The notes: generated from the sequence alone by a model not told the origin. Positions 20,543 through 31,420 are shown, counted from the first letter of the stretch. The stretch: DNA of 64,000 nucleotides from Limnephilus marmoratus (GCA_917880885.1 OU862927.1:38715571-38779570), one strand, 5' to 3'. Made by a program: numbers and translations.

Positions 20543-21000
20543 AATTTGGGAGGTGGGTATGGGTACCGCCGCCCCGGGAACCATTTATTGGATAACCAAC
20601 ACCCGTGTCACAGGTCACCCCAAGTGGTTCGCTACGTTTGGTGACTTAGCAGTGGTGCCCGGGTTCATGGGGTGAGGTTTTTCCGGGTCTTGGCGGCGGA
20701 TGCGTCTGCCCACCAGCTGCATGGCAGGTCGGGAGAGAAAGGTTGATGGAGTCCCTTTGACCTCTCCAGCCGTACTCTCTCGGAACATCGCCTTGCACCG
20801 CATTGGGAGAGATGGATTCGTCCGTCAATCCTGGACACACTGACCCTTAGACCTCCTACCCACCCTTCCTTTTTCTTCCCAGAACTTATTCTCCTTGCCT
20901 ATCTTAAAAAAAAACCTTCACACAACATCCCCAAAGATGACATAGGCCCTGAGGGGAATATTTTACTCGGGGCCTCCTGTGTGGAGCTAATGTAAAAAAA
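20543..21000 (+). mobile_element. S1 SINE, full length (reference copy)
   Basis: This ~458-base copy starts CTCAATTTGGGAGGTGGGTA and ends with a poly-A at 21000, flanked by a short repeat of AAAGAAC. Its last ~105 bases (20896-21000) correspond to the LINE-A 3' end at 20245-20352, including CTCCACACAGCATCCC-like and GTGTGGAGYTAATGT words. The 5' part contains GGGTTCATGGGGTG and TGGTGACTTAGCAG, a weak resemblance to tRNA B and A boxes in the wrong order, so the origin of the head is unknown. Confidence 0.85.
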
Positions 21001-21115
21001 AAGAACAAAAATATCATCGAACAGCAAAGTGACAGCTACTTTATGTTTTCCAAATGTACTCAGGAAACGCTTGTTAAAATCCTTCGGGTACGTGCTGTTA
21101 CACCCTGTATAATTT

Positions 21116-21650
21116 GTTCAAAATATCCTGTATGTCTTTGTCCAAAGCTTGTGTTTATCATCGAAGTTTTTCTGTTTTTTTTGTGCGCCTGTCTAACTGG
21201 AAAATATCGGTGTACAACTGATATATGGAAAATTATAATAATAAAAATAAATGAATCCCTAAATCAAAGTATTTTATGACGCTGTTGAAAATGTGGAAAT
21301 GTAAGAAGTAGGTCTGACGAAATTTTGGATGTATCAAACACTTCAAATATGGTCACTAAACACTGTTAAAATTATTTCAAACACCGTCAACTTGTCCACT
21401 TCGACAGGTGGTTTTCTTACCAATGCAATCTTACTGAGAGTAGGTATCTACCATCTGTTCTTCATCTACCACGTGTCATTTTCCCCACGGTATAATTAAT
21501 CAAAACCACAATTTCTCGATAACGTCTGAAATTATTACAAATCCACGACTGTCTACAGTTCCGGCTCTCGCAAATCAATTAAATTTGTGTGATAATTTAT
21601 AGAAATCAATGTTGTGATTTTATGCTAACACGAGCATAAAAAACGATTTT
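21116..21650. other. Unassigned AT-rich stretch
   Basis: No gene or repeat recognised. Confidence 0.35.
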
Positions 21651-21654
21651 TCCA

Positions 21655-21808
21655 TCTTTTTTTTTTTTTTTTACATTAACACCACACAGGAGGCCCTGAG
21701 GAAAATAATTTCCCTCAGGGCCTATGTCATCTTTGTAGATGCTGTGTGGAGGGTCTCTTTGAGGAAAGGAAGGAGTGAACATGGGTCTTGAAGAGAAGAA
21801 AATCTGAG
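21655..21808 (-). mobile_element. LINE-A 3' end (minus)
   Basis: It reads from a poly-T, ACACAGGAGGCCCTGAGG and the hairpin into GAGTGAACATGGGTCTTGAA, the complement of the LINE-A C-terminal coding end. It therefore belongs to the LINE rather than to S1. Confidence 0.75.
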
Positions 21809-21809
21809 A

Positions 21810-22400
21810 AGAAAACATCGTGTTCTAAGTATCAGAGCGATTTATTCAATTATGTCGTTTATATCAATTTTTATTTAATAAAATCAAGTTAAATCAATTT
21901 ACCATTTTCTCGTCAAGCAAGGAAATTTTAGCTTTATTCGGGCAGAAGAGACATGCCCAAAACACGTTTCTTTCGTTAAATGATCATTATTTATTCACCA
22001 TTTAAAGATTTGAAATATTTTGAGACCAATTCTTCGATTATCCCATTGTACGAATGTTTCGACAACTTGTTATTTTAGAAAAATGCATATTTATCAGTTT
22101 TTTACTCTCATAATACTTCTATAATATCCTATAATTCGTTGACAAAAATTCAGAAGATTTAAGTTTATTTTAGGGTTTTTTTCACCGAATTAGAACAATT
22201 CATCAAATATCAAAGTTAACACTCAAGTTCTGTTCTTTTTTTGTACCTATGTGGCAACAGCTTTTCATAACTTAAAGAAAAACAGAACTTGAATAGAACT
22301 TTCACAGAACTTGAAAAATAACTTGAAAAAATAATTTCAAAAATCGTTCAAATTCCGTCAACAACTGGGCCTTAGTATTCTTGGCTGATGAACGTTTTAA
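21810..22400. other. Unassigned AT-rich stretch
   Basis: It contains short repeats of the words ACAGAACTTGAA and TCAAGTTCTGTTC around 22225-22325 (a small inverted pair), otherwise nothing. Confidence 0.35.
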
Positions 22401-22403
22401 TGT

Positions 22404-22758
22404 TTTTTTACATTAACTCCACACAGGAGGTCCCGAGGAAAACAATTTCCCAGGGCCTATGTCGTCTTAAGGGAAGCTATGTATATTTTAAAGGAAATGA
22501 AGGAGAGGAATTTCTGGGGAGGAAAAAGTTAAGAGGACCAGCTGGAGAGGTAAATAGGTCTCCCTAAGTCAATCTCTCTCGATCTGGCTCGCTTAGAAAT
22601 AGGCAGACGCATCCGCCGCCAAGACCAGGAAAAATCTCGACCCATGAACCAGGGCACCCCTATTAAGTCACCTAACGTAGCGAGCCACTTAGTGTGACAA
22701 AGGTGTTGGTTATCCAATGAACGGTTCCCGGGGAGGCAGTCCCCTTATTCACCACCCA
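22404..22758 (-). mobile_element. S1 SINE (minus)
   Basis: It runs from TTTACATTAACTCCACACAG through the hairpin (GAGGAAAACAATTTCCC) to GGTTCCCGGGGAGGCAG near the 5' end. An internal deletion of about 60 bases follows GAGGAAAAAG. Confidence 0.8.
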
Positions 22759-22759
22759 A

Positions 22760-23690
22760 AATAACTAATAAGTAACATTTTACCAATTTTTCTGTAGGTA
22801 GGTACACAATTAGTATAATACGAGTATATCCCTTCAAAAAGCGATACCTATGTAATGCTTTTCAGAATAATTATTCTAAGCACGATAACCGCCATCTGGT
22901 TAAGATATCAACAAATCACACGTCACAAAATAGTTTACCTCCATTTCAAAAATATCAGTATTAAGTACCTACTCGTATATTACAGAAAAAGCGTGAACGC
23001 AACAACGATATAAAAATTACTAGATTGGCGTAAGAGATACAAAAATAACTCACACTGAAAAATTTGGTTGGTACCTTAATCAGTATGCATTCAGCCGACT
23101 TTTAACATTCTGATTTTTAGAAGATATTTGTCAAACCATTAAAATTAATGATGATTCGGTGCATTTTTTAAATCATTAAACTATTATTTATTGTTGTCAC
23201 GTTTAATTTGTTAAACTACATTTTATTTATATTTTTTTCTCTTAATATTTAACAGTATTATTGTTCAATTTGTAAAACACAGTTTATTTTTAAACAAGTT
23301 CAGCTATGTAATTATTATTTTGTTTTATTTTATTTATTAGCGTTATAAACAGTCTTTGTAAATTCATACATGACATTGTTAAGAATATGTAAGTCATTGA
23401 CCAATAATATAACGACAAATTTAAATTTAGAACCATAATACAAAAATACACAACAATACCTACACGATATAAACAATTCCAATAAAGTGCATCTTCTTAC
23501 ATAAATCTACAAAAAGTGGTTAGTGAAATTTTTCGAAGGTTTACGTTTAAATTTTAATAGATATCAATAATATCTTTCAGGAAATGATTTTATTTAAATC
23601 CGAACTGCTAAAAGTAAAAGAGGAAATGTGTTAAACTAAAAAAAGAGTAATGAATAAATCAATGAAATATTATTTTTAATGAATGCTGTG
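22760..23690. other. Unassigned AT-rich stretch
   Basis: It may include the non-coding 3' end of the LINE that follows on the minus strand, but no tail is clear. No gene seen. Confidence 0.35.
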
Positions 23691-23699
23691 AATTTATAA

Positions 23700-24115
23700 A
23701 GGTTAGTGTTAAACACATTGATATTTAGGCATAATCTATTGAATGTGCTTCAGCCTCTTCTTATAAATACATTTTCAAGGTAACTTGTATTGCTTTTAGG
23801 GATATAAAATGTGTCCGGAGATCGAGTAAGTCTTAATGGGCATCTGAAATTAATATTTTGTAGTAAGTATGGGCTATCAATGAATTTATGAATAATCTTA
23901 TGGAGCATTAAAAGGTTTCTGATATCTCGGCGTTGATCAACAGATTTAAGGTTTATGGGGACATAGTTTTGATCGTAGTTATAATGCATTACAGCTGTTT
24001 TGCCTTCTGAAGGCATTATCAAACTGTAGTGAAGCCACTTCAGACAAAAATAAACCAAGAAAAGAAAAGAAAGCCAATTCAACAATTTTCTTAGTTATTT
24101 TTAATGTTCTGTGAA
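23700..24115 (-). mobile_element. LINE fragment, RT C-terminal region
   Basis: The minus strand encodes VDQRRDIRNLLMLHKIIHKF, then IDSPYLLQNINFRCPLRLTR and SNTSYLENVFIRRG, followed out of frame by FNRLCLNINVFN. This is the conserved C-terminal part of a LINE reverse transcriptase (compare ISDLTFIFKIVNGIIDSPDL at 14292-15236). It belongs to a different subfamily. Confidence 0.75.
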
Positions 24116-24469
24116 AGTTCTGTTATTACGAGTATATATCAGTTATTTGAAGCAACTGGCTCATAACTACATAATAACAGAACTTGTATGAACATAAAAA
24201 ATGTTCGTACGAAAAAAATGGAGGGTACCACCTGCTGATTTTATGTCACTTAACATAAAAGCTAATTATTAAATCCAGATCACGTTACGAAATAAGCCTT
24301 GATCTTATAATATCCTCTAAAGTTCAGCAGGCCTTTATGTTCTGTGGTTTTATTCAATCATTGCGAAAGATTCCCATCATCTTTCAGGAATCTCCTTCAC
24401 CATTTCGGTTCATCATCACGCGATTACAAAATCAAGCGCGTTTGTATTCATTATTGAAAATTATGATCT

Positions 24470-25450
24470 CTCGTCATCACAGCTCAATCTGGTCAAGATG
24501 TGATAACTTTTTTTAGTTTTCCGATTATTATGGTTGAAGGCTTGCATCACGAATATGATTAAGTGCTTTAAAATTCAGATTATCTTTTAAACAGCGCTAT
24601 TTATCAAATATCATCACGAAGCTGTTTTTCATGGTGGGATTCGGTCTTCTCCACAACTATTCTTCATGTCTTAACTGACAGTGATCTCTCGCAATTTTCC
24701 TCCAGTCATACGTCCTTTTCTTCATGCTCCAGTCTGAGTGTTCACATTGCTTATTGTCCTTAAGTTGGTTCTTCATTGCTGAAGATCGTGACCCCTACTC
24801 CAACTTCCATGGTGGACAAGGCTCCTCCACTCATCGTGGTTCTTGTTCAACCTTCTTAAGATTTTATGACAACTTGTTTTAGTTTTCCAATTATTATGGT
24901 TGCAGTCTTGCATCATGAATATGTTTAAGAATCTACCTTAAAAAGGTTGATAATTATAATTATCTTTAAGACAGTGCTTATAATCAATTATCATTCACAT
25001 GTTCATCATATCACTGAGCTGTGTTTCTCATGGTGGGAATCGGTTTCCTCCATAAATATTGTTCACTGACTGTGTTCCCTCGCAATTTGCCTCCAGTCCT
25101 CCATTTTTCCTTCCTGCTAGTCTGAGTGTCCACATTGCTTATTCTTCTTATGTTGGTTCTTCATTGCTGAGGGTCGTGTTCCCTACTCCAACTTCCATAG
25201 TGGACGAGGCTCCTACACTCCTCCCCGTTCTAGCTCAATCTACTTAAGAAATTATGACAACTTTTTTTGTTTTCCGAATATTATAGTTGAAGATTTGCAT
25301 CATGAATAAGTTTAAGTGCTTTAAAAAGCTAGATCAACTTTATAACAGCGCTCAATTATCATCACAGGGCTGTTTTTTCATGGTTTTCCTTCCTTCCTTG
25401 GTTTTCCTAGCTTCCTCAACAAACACTCTTCACTGAATGGTCTCTCGCAA
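24470..25450. repeat. Tandem repeat, ~365-390 bases, 2.5 units
   Basis: The landmark TTTTCCRATTATTATRGTTG occurs at about 24517, 24882 and 25269. CTCCAACTTCCATGGTGGAC at about 24800 recurs as CTCCAACTTCCATAGTGGAC at about 25186, and TTCATTGCTGAAGATCGTG recurs as TTCATTGCTGAGGGTCGTG. The third unit is broken off by an S1 insertion at about 25485. No protein is encoded. Confidence 0.8.
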
Positions 25451-25484
25451 TTTGCCCCAGTTCTCCGTCTTTTCTGTCGTGTTT

Positions 25485-25815
25485 GAAATGGGTAGAAATC
25501 TTGGAGTCAATTTGTCCAGGAGTGAGTGAGCGACGTGTGAATCCATCCCTCCCATTACGGTGTAAGGCGATGGATCAAGAGAGTGCTGCTGTAGGTCTCC
25601 CTCAACCAGTCTCTCCCGATTCGGCCCGCCAAGCAGTAGGTGGGCCAATTCATTTGCCGCTAAGACTTAGACAAATCTCACCCTACGCACCCGGGCACCC
25701 CTGCTATCAAGTCACCAACTTAGCGAACCACTTGGGGTGCCCTATGACAGGGATTTTGATTATCCAATAAATGGTTCCCGGGGCGGAGGTACCCATACCC
25801 GCATCCCAAATTAAA
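25485..25815 (-). mobile_element. S1 SINE, tail missing (minus)
   Basis: It begins GAAATGGGTAGAAATCTTGG, inside the family, and continues to GGTTCCCGGGGCGGAGGTAC and CATCCCAAATTAAA at the 5' end. The hairpin tail is lost. Confidence 0.75.
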
Positions 25816-25822
25816 ATATTTG

Positions 25823-26014
25823 GTAACAATTATTATAAGCAATAATTGTCAGCCTGAAACACTCATTTACATTGAAAAATCTTCCGAGAAAAGATACTTG
25901 CCGCCAACGGGACTTGAACCCGTGTCCTTCTGATTTCCGGTCAGGTGCTCTCACCACTGAGCCAAATAATTCAATATATACTAGTGTTTCATTCAACAAT
26001 TACTGTTTATTATA
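25823..26014 (-). mobile_element. tRNA SINE T2, left arm of an inverted pair
   Basis: On the minus strand: TTTGGCTCAGTGGTGAGAGC (A-box) and CGGGTTCAAGTCCCGTTGG (B-box), then AGTATCTTTTCTCGGAAG. It is an almost exact reverse complement of 26187-26382. The 5' acceptor bases do not pair with the 3' side, so this is a SINE and not a tRNA gene. Confidence 0.85.
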
Positions 26015-26186
26015 TTTGTCTAAACGTTAGTTTATAAATTAAAAAATAATAATTAATATTTGGCAAGTTTAAGTATTTCCCCAATAAATAAAGACATAAT
26101 TTGTCTCGACGCCACCTAGCGAGGGATTTAACACTAACAATGTCTCTCTCGCAAAAATAAAGTTGGTTGTTTTCCGGTGGAAAAAA
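26015..26186. other. Spacer of the inverted SINE pair
   Basis: About 170 bases contain TGTCTAAACGTTAGTTTATA (26018 on), repeated directly after the right arm at about 26403. The word CGACGCCACCTAGCGAGGG is also present. No gene. Confidence 0.5.
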
Positions 26187-26382
26187 TATAATAAGCAGTA
26201 ATTGTTGAATGAAACACTAGTATATATTGAATTATTTGGCTCAGTGGTGAGAGCACCTGACCGGAAATCAGAAGGACACGGGTTCAAGTCCCGTTGGCGG
26301 CAAGTATCTTTTCTCGGAAGATTTTTCAATGTAAATGAGTGTTTCAGGCTGACAATTATTGCTTATAATAATTGTTACCCTT
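26187..26382 (+). mobile_element. tRNA SINE T2, right arm of an inverted pair
   Basis: The same SINE in plus orientation, A-box at about 26236 and B-box at about 26279. Together with the left arm it would give a near-perfect stem of about 190 base pairs in any read-through transcript. Confidence 0.85.
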
Positions 26383-26739
26383 TGTGCTATGCATAAAAAT
26401 CTTGTCTAAACGTTAGTTTATAAATTAAAAAAAATAATAAAATATTTGGTATTTACATGCTTCAGTAGCGTAGAAGTCAATGTTGATGGTTATATTTGAA
26501 GAACATTTATAAGAATGACTTTTTTTAAAAAATCAAATATCTTATTATTATTTTTATAATTTTTTTTATTATTATTATTTTATTGATAAACCAGCAAAAT
26601 TGTACACTGATTTTAAATCACGAGAAAATAGCGAAACTTCAGTTTAACATCCGTGAAATCGCAATTACGGCAAATTGCGTTATTTTCAATCTAATGAAAT
26701 GTGTTTTATCTGCGAACAAGAGAAATGTTTTATCCATTA

Positions 26740-27650
26740 CTAGCTGACCCGGCGAACTTCGTACCGCCTCAGAATCAATAACTGTTGTGTTAATTTATTA
26801 GCTGAATTAAATTCAGTTTTTTTATTAAGTTAAAAATTACACAATGAAATAATTATCGATCCGCAACTGTCTGTGTTTTGTATCAAAGGTGATATTGTGT
26901 ACGAATTTATATTTTTGTGATTTTCTTACTTTTCCACTTTCTTAGGGTCCATCTATAAATTACGTCACACGTATTTCATGATTTTTTTTTTACCACCCCC
27001 CCCCCCCCCCCCCCTGTCCCACGTCCCTGTCACACATCGTCACATAGAGACCCCTCCCCCCTAGTGTGTCATCTAAAAATAATCAAAAGAGTAGTTCAAT
27101 TTTTTTTACATTAGACGTCACAGAGCTGACCACCTCATACCCCATACTCCTAGTCACACTACCTACTCCCCCCCCCCCCCCCTTAATGTGTGACGTAATT
27201 TATGGATGGCCCCTTTACATGTGAGGGAAATTTATTATAATTATTGTATTTTTCTTTTGGAAGGCTGAAGACACACGTTAACCGTTTTTCTCATTTTCGA
27301 CTGTTAACATTTAGTGTGTAAGAGAGAGACGCAGCATTAAAGAAGAAAAGCGCAACAATCAGCGCATTGACATTTGACGTTTTTGAATTTTTGGAATTCA
27401 CGCAAATATCAACTAACGCAACATTGCTACAGCTCTTTCAAAAGATGAAAATTCGTTCCATACAAAATGTATGAGGAAATGAATTTTCTTCATAACTTTC
27501 TTTTGCGTGAATTTTTGCGATGTTTTAATAGTTATTCTGTTATCCGGGGCGGAGACAAATCCAACAAATCAAAGATCATCAAAATCGGTCCAGCCGATCT
27601 CGAGTTATAAATGGTGTAACTAACCCGACTTTGTTTTATATATTAATACT
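26740..27650 (+). mobile_element. G1-like repeat (CTAGCTGACCCGGCGAACTT), copy A with nested MITE
   Basis: It opens CTAGCTGACCCGGCGAACTT and ends near ACTTTGTTTTATATATTAAT at 27646, next to copy B which opens with the same word. CGGTCCAGCCGATCTCGAG near 27587 and GAAAATTCGTTCCATACAAA near 27446 are family words shared with copy B. Confidence 0.6.
26945..27218. mobile_element. MITE with ATAAATTACGTCACAC ends
   Basis: Left end GGGTCCATCTATAAATTACG, right end complement GGGGCCATCCATAAATTACG. Two long poly-C runs (about 26996-27014 and 27170-27182) lie inside. The element is nested in the G1-like repeat. Such TIRs are common in insect genomes; superfamily not assigned. Confidence 0.65.
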
Positions 27651-27652
27651 AG

Positions 27653-28115
27653 CTGATCCGGCGAACTTCGTACCGCCTCAGAATCAAAAACTGTTGTCAA
27701 CTTATTAGCTGAATTGATCTAAATTGTTTCTCCCTGCGTATCCTTTCCCCTCTCGCGTTCCCTCTCCCTCTCCCCACTCCACTTCTCCCCTTCCCCCATC
27801 GCGCTAACCCCCCTTCCTGAGTTCCTTTCCCCCCTCCCCCCTCCCCCCTTCCCCGGTTCACAGTTCAATATTATACCCCTTACAATATTGCTGCAGTTCT
27901 TTCAAAATAGGAGAATTCGTTCCATACAAAATGTATGGGGAAAATAATTTTCTTCGGAGTGGAACACCCTTTACTTTTAGGGGTATGAAAAATAGATGTT
28001 GGTCGATTCTCAGACCTACCAGATAAGCACACAAAATTTCATCAAAATTGGTCCAGCCGTTTCGGAGGAGTATGGTAACAAACACCGTGACACGAGAATT
28101 TTATATATTAGATTA
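27653..28115 (+). mobile_element. G1-like repeat, copy B
   Basis: It opens CTAGCTGATCCGGCGAACTT and carries the pyrimidine-rich CCCTCTCCC block (about 27745-27855), AATTGGTCCAGCCGTTTCGG and TTTTATATATTAGATTA at its end. It is arranged directly after copy A. Confidence 0.6.
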
Positions 28116-28371
28116 TAAGTATATAAAGCAACAAATCAAGGTGATTTGTTTAGAATTTACGGCACAAGTACCATTTGCATGTACATAGTACAATGTAGAA
28201 AGAAGAAAGAAAAGAAAAAAAAAATTTTACCTCATTTTTGTCTTCTATTTCAACTTCAGAATTTATAATATTCTCTTCAACTATGTTTTTTTTTACCTTG
28301 TAGTATTTAATCATTAAAGAAGATTAGTATTAAACTTCGACCAACAGATCAATGGTATTAAATTATTAATG

Positions 28372-28421
28372 TAAAAGCCCCGAAAAAGGGCGTAAATAAA
28401 TAAATAAATAAAAAAATTATT
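28372..28421 (+). mobile_element. LINE 3' terminus with stem-loop and (TAAA)n
   Basis: GTAAAAGCCCCGAAAAAGGGCG forms a small hairpin (GCCC...GGGC) and is followed by AAATAAATAAATAAATAAA. This is the same arrangement as the LINE ends at 37336 (plus) and 13693 (minus). No coding part remains. Confidence 0.65.
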
Positions 28422-28429
28422 TTTCAAAA

Positions 28430-29440
28430 TTTATAGAATAGTTACTTTTTATTACTTTTATTGTTTACAAGCTTTTTCCCGCGGCTTCGCTCGCATGGTA
28501 TTAGGGGGGTTCCCACTCCGCCTGTTGGTCGTTGGCAGATTTGTTAAATATTCAAATGAAATGTTATGTTTAACAGTATTTCGTGACGAAAATACTTCAC
28601 TTTGTCTATTTATTTATGGTCTTACAAACTAATATATTTTAAATTTTTTAAAACTTATTTTGGTCAGACTGTATTAAAAAATTACAAATAATAAAAACTA
28701 ATTACAAAAGTACTTAATTGTAAAAAAATTACCATCACGCATTTGAGCATTTTTATTGCCAACATGAATATATAGCAAATTTTGAATGAAATAAAATCGA
28801 TTTTGAGTTATTAGTTAAAAATGCTGGTACGGAGAATAATTAACCTTTCTCATCGGAACCGCCCTGTACAGTTACAAAGGTAGTTAAAAGAATTCTCGGC
28901 CGTCGGTTAATGGGCCGTAACAGTATTCGATAGTTCAATATTGAGCATGAGATCGCAGTCTGGTACCATAAGTATCATCGTGTCTGTTGATCTGTTTCTT
29001 CTTGACCTGTGAATCTCGAACCTAGAAAGTCACATTGCAGACTCTACCTTAAGTTCATGCTAACATATTTAAATAGGAGAAAGTTTTGAATCCTATAAAC
29101 TATAAACTACCTACCACTTAACGTAATGGGAGTACCCGCCTATAAGGCGATAGACACGCTTAAAGGCAATACATGTTATTTACGCATTAATTGGCAGAGA
29201 ATTCACATGGCACTATCATCTTTCATTCGTTTAGTTTTCAGATAGAAATTTATGAATTTATTTGTTTGTCCATAAAACCAATTACACGAAAGGGCTTTTA
29301 CATACATTATCATCAACCATGGGGTAAATTTAACTAATACAAATATGCAGAACCCATCAGAGATACAGAAGAATAATATTAGGTTAGAAGAATAAGATTA
29401 AATTGGCGTTTTGTATGGGAGGAACATAAAGTCAATTTTT
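28430..29440. other. Unassigned AT-rich stretch
   Basis: It includes a short CGCGGCTTCGCTCGCATGGT motif near 28482, typical of degraded CTAG-type repeats, but nothing gene-like. Confidence 0.35.
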
Positions 29441-29444
29441 TTAA

Positions 29445-29517
29445 TCTATCTATCTTCTATCTATCTATCTATCTATCTTCTATCTATCTATCTATCTATC
29501 TTCTATCTTCTTCTTCT
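29445..29517. repeat. (CTAT)n/(CTTCTAT)n microsatellite
   Basis: Tetranucleotide CTAT runs are interrupted by CTT, leading directly into the 5' end of an N1 repeat. The 7-base unit CTTCTAT is the same unit that is massively expanded at 59870-60463 next to another N1 copy. Confidence 0.9.
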
Positions 29518-30183
29518 ATATAAATAAAAATGAATCGCCAAAATGTATGTACGCGCATAACTTCCGAACGACTGCACCAAATTAAATAATTCTTTTTTTG
29601 TTGTGTTCGTTATTGTCAGCACAAGGTTTGTGTTTAACTACTGGTGAGCTCTGGCATTATGAAATTTGCATAAAAATTAATCGCTGAAATGTATGTACTC
29701 GCATAACTTCCGAACGACTGCGCCAAATTGGATAATTCTTTTTTTGTGTTCGTTATTGTCAGGACAAGGTTTGTATTAAACTACTGGTGAGCTCTGGCAT
29801 TACGAAATTTGTATTAAAAAATGCAATAGGTGGCACTCAAGCTGTTTGAAAAACTGAATGTACCGGGACTGAATGTAGGAAGGGGAGAGGGGAGGTGGGA
29901 GGGGGGAGGGGGAGAGGGGAGGGGAACTCGAGTAGGGGGTTTGCGGGAGAGGGGAACCAGGGAGGGGAACTTGGTAGGTGGGAGTTGAACTCGGGAGGGG
30001 GGTCCGTGGGACGGGGGAAGGGGGGTATTGGAGTGGGGAGAGGGAATGTGGAGGAGGCGGAGTGGGAACGCGAGAGGGGAAGGAGACGCGGGAGGCGGAA
30101 GGGGTACGGACGAATGGAAAAGGACACCCAGGGAGAAATAATTACTAAATGGCATAGCAACGCATGCCGGGTACCAGCTAGTA
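29518..30183 (+). mobile_element. Dispersed repeat N1, long copy
   Basis: It has an internal duplication: ATGTATGTACGCGCATAACTTCC at about 29543 recurs at about 29687 as ATGTATGTACTCGCATAACT. Then come GGCACTCAAGCTGTTTGAAA, a ~200-base G-rich tract (29880-30090) and the end GGGTACCAGCTAGT at 30170-30183. Confidence 0.7.
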
Positions 30184-30905
30184 TAATATATTTATGTAAT
30201 CAAAGTATTTACCATTGCTATCTATGCACTTTTGCCATCTCATGGGTAGTGGTAGTTCATCGATCCCTTTACTAAAAAAACCATTTGGATGGGAATGAAT
30301 AAAATCTTTGAAGGCGGTTTGGACTGTCCCATCGGAGTTGAATTTTTTTCCCTTGCAAGAAGTTATCCAAATTTCGAAAAAAATTGTAATCTGTTGGGGC
30401 AAGTTCCGGAGAGTACGGTGGATGTCTTAGACATTCCAATTGAAGCTCCTCTAATTTAATAACCGTATGTTGTGCAGTGTGTTGTCTAGCGTTCTAAGGC
30501 GCGTTTGTTGATTTGCTTCACTCAATTCGTGAGGTATCCACCTTTCAAGCTTTTTCACCTTCCCAATTTGCTTCAAGTGGATTAAAACAGTTTTATCACT
30601 AACACCGCAGCCTGCAGCTAACTCGGACGTGGTTTGAGATGGATCCGCTTCCACAATAGCCTTCAATTCTTCATTATCAACTTTGGTCTCCGGCCGTCCA
30701 CGGGGCTTGTCCTGCAGGTCGAAATTTCCAGAACGAAAACGTTGGAACCAAAAACGCACTGTGTTTTCTTTTGCGGCACCGTCGCCATACACATCATTAA
30801 TTCTGCAGCACTGGCGCCACGGTGGAACTCGTACTCGTAAATAACGCGATATTTCAAGTTTTCCATTTTGTAAACTAAGTGACGAAAAGAAAAAAAACAA
30901 TTAAG
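30184..30905 (-). mobile_element. Mariner element, catalytic core deleted
   Basis: On the minus strand, a frameshifted N-terminus (MENLKYRVIYEYEFHRG), the paired helix-turn-helix region (RFWFQRFRSGNFDLQDKPRG; TTSELAAGCGVSDKTVLIHL) and the linker WIPHELSEANQQTRLRTLDN are followed directly, via a frameshift, by the C-terminus (GKKFNSDGTVQTAFKDFIHS; RWQKCIDSNGKYFD). The central D,D34D catalytic region is missing. The DNA-binding part was retained while the cut-and-paste activity was lost, so any product would bind ends only. Confidence 0.85.
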
Positions 30906-31074
30906 GAAAAAACAAATGAGTTATAATTTTCGAAACACAAATACATGAGTAAATAGCTGTATAAATTTGAATTTGGAATTCCTAACCAAAGAGAAGATAT
31001 TTGAGATCAAAGTTGCCAGTACGGCAAAACACCAATTTCATATGTAAGGACCTAATATTATGTTTACATTCTAT
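30906..31074. other. Unassigned stretch
   Basis: No feature identified. Confidence 0.3.
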
Positions 31075-31420
31075 TATTTTCTCTAGTTGTAACCATATTC
31101 CGTGTAGTTGAACACATCTACTATTTCTGCGAAAGTATTGTCAACTGCATGCAATCTGGGCACAAATTAATCAGTCCTGATATTGTGGTTAAAACTAATA
31201 ATAACTTTTAATCGAGTAGTTCTAGTTGATATACGGAAGGCAAATAGGCTAACTAAATCAGGGCTGTCCACTGACCATTAACAATTCACCCAATACCTAC
31301 ATTTATTCAATTTGGGATCCTCAATTTGCACATCGAAAATAATATTTTTAAACACTTAATAATATTTTTTTGGGCAAATTCTACTTTCCTGCTTTCTCCA
31401 GTTTCTTAGCTCTGAAGTTT
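31075..31420 (-). mobile_element. Degraded LINE copy (same subfamily as 13693-15297)
   Basis: Bases such as GTTGAACACATCTACTATTT, GCATGCAATCTGGGCAC and AATCGAGTAGTTCTAGTTG align with 14351-14540 of the better copy. It carries several deletions, so no reading frame survives. Confidence 0.75.

Larger units (their letters stand above)
19520..21115. mobile_element. M2 MITE broken by three insertions
   Basis: The left end carries GGGTGTAACATCACATTCC near 19527 and the right end GTGCTGTTACACCCTGTATA near 21092. The body (CATTTTGCTGCCGATGATAT at about 19601; a CACGTGATAAACACTCCGTC segment at about 20408) matches the uninterrupted copy at 35880-36175. A tRNA-like SINE (about 19645-19735), a LINE-A fragment and an S1 SINE are inserted inside it. 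Confidence 0.6.

Noticed and set aside
25910..26300. tRNA-Ser-like genes in the inverted pair
   Set aside because: A and B boxes are good but the acceptor arm does not pair; both copies are SINEs.
29814..30275. Proline- and glycine-rich frames over 100 codons on both strands
   Set aside because: They arise from the G-rich tract of an N1 repeat, and the same effect is seen at 9191-9589, 34019-34467, 46495-46852 and 59394-59872.
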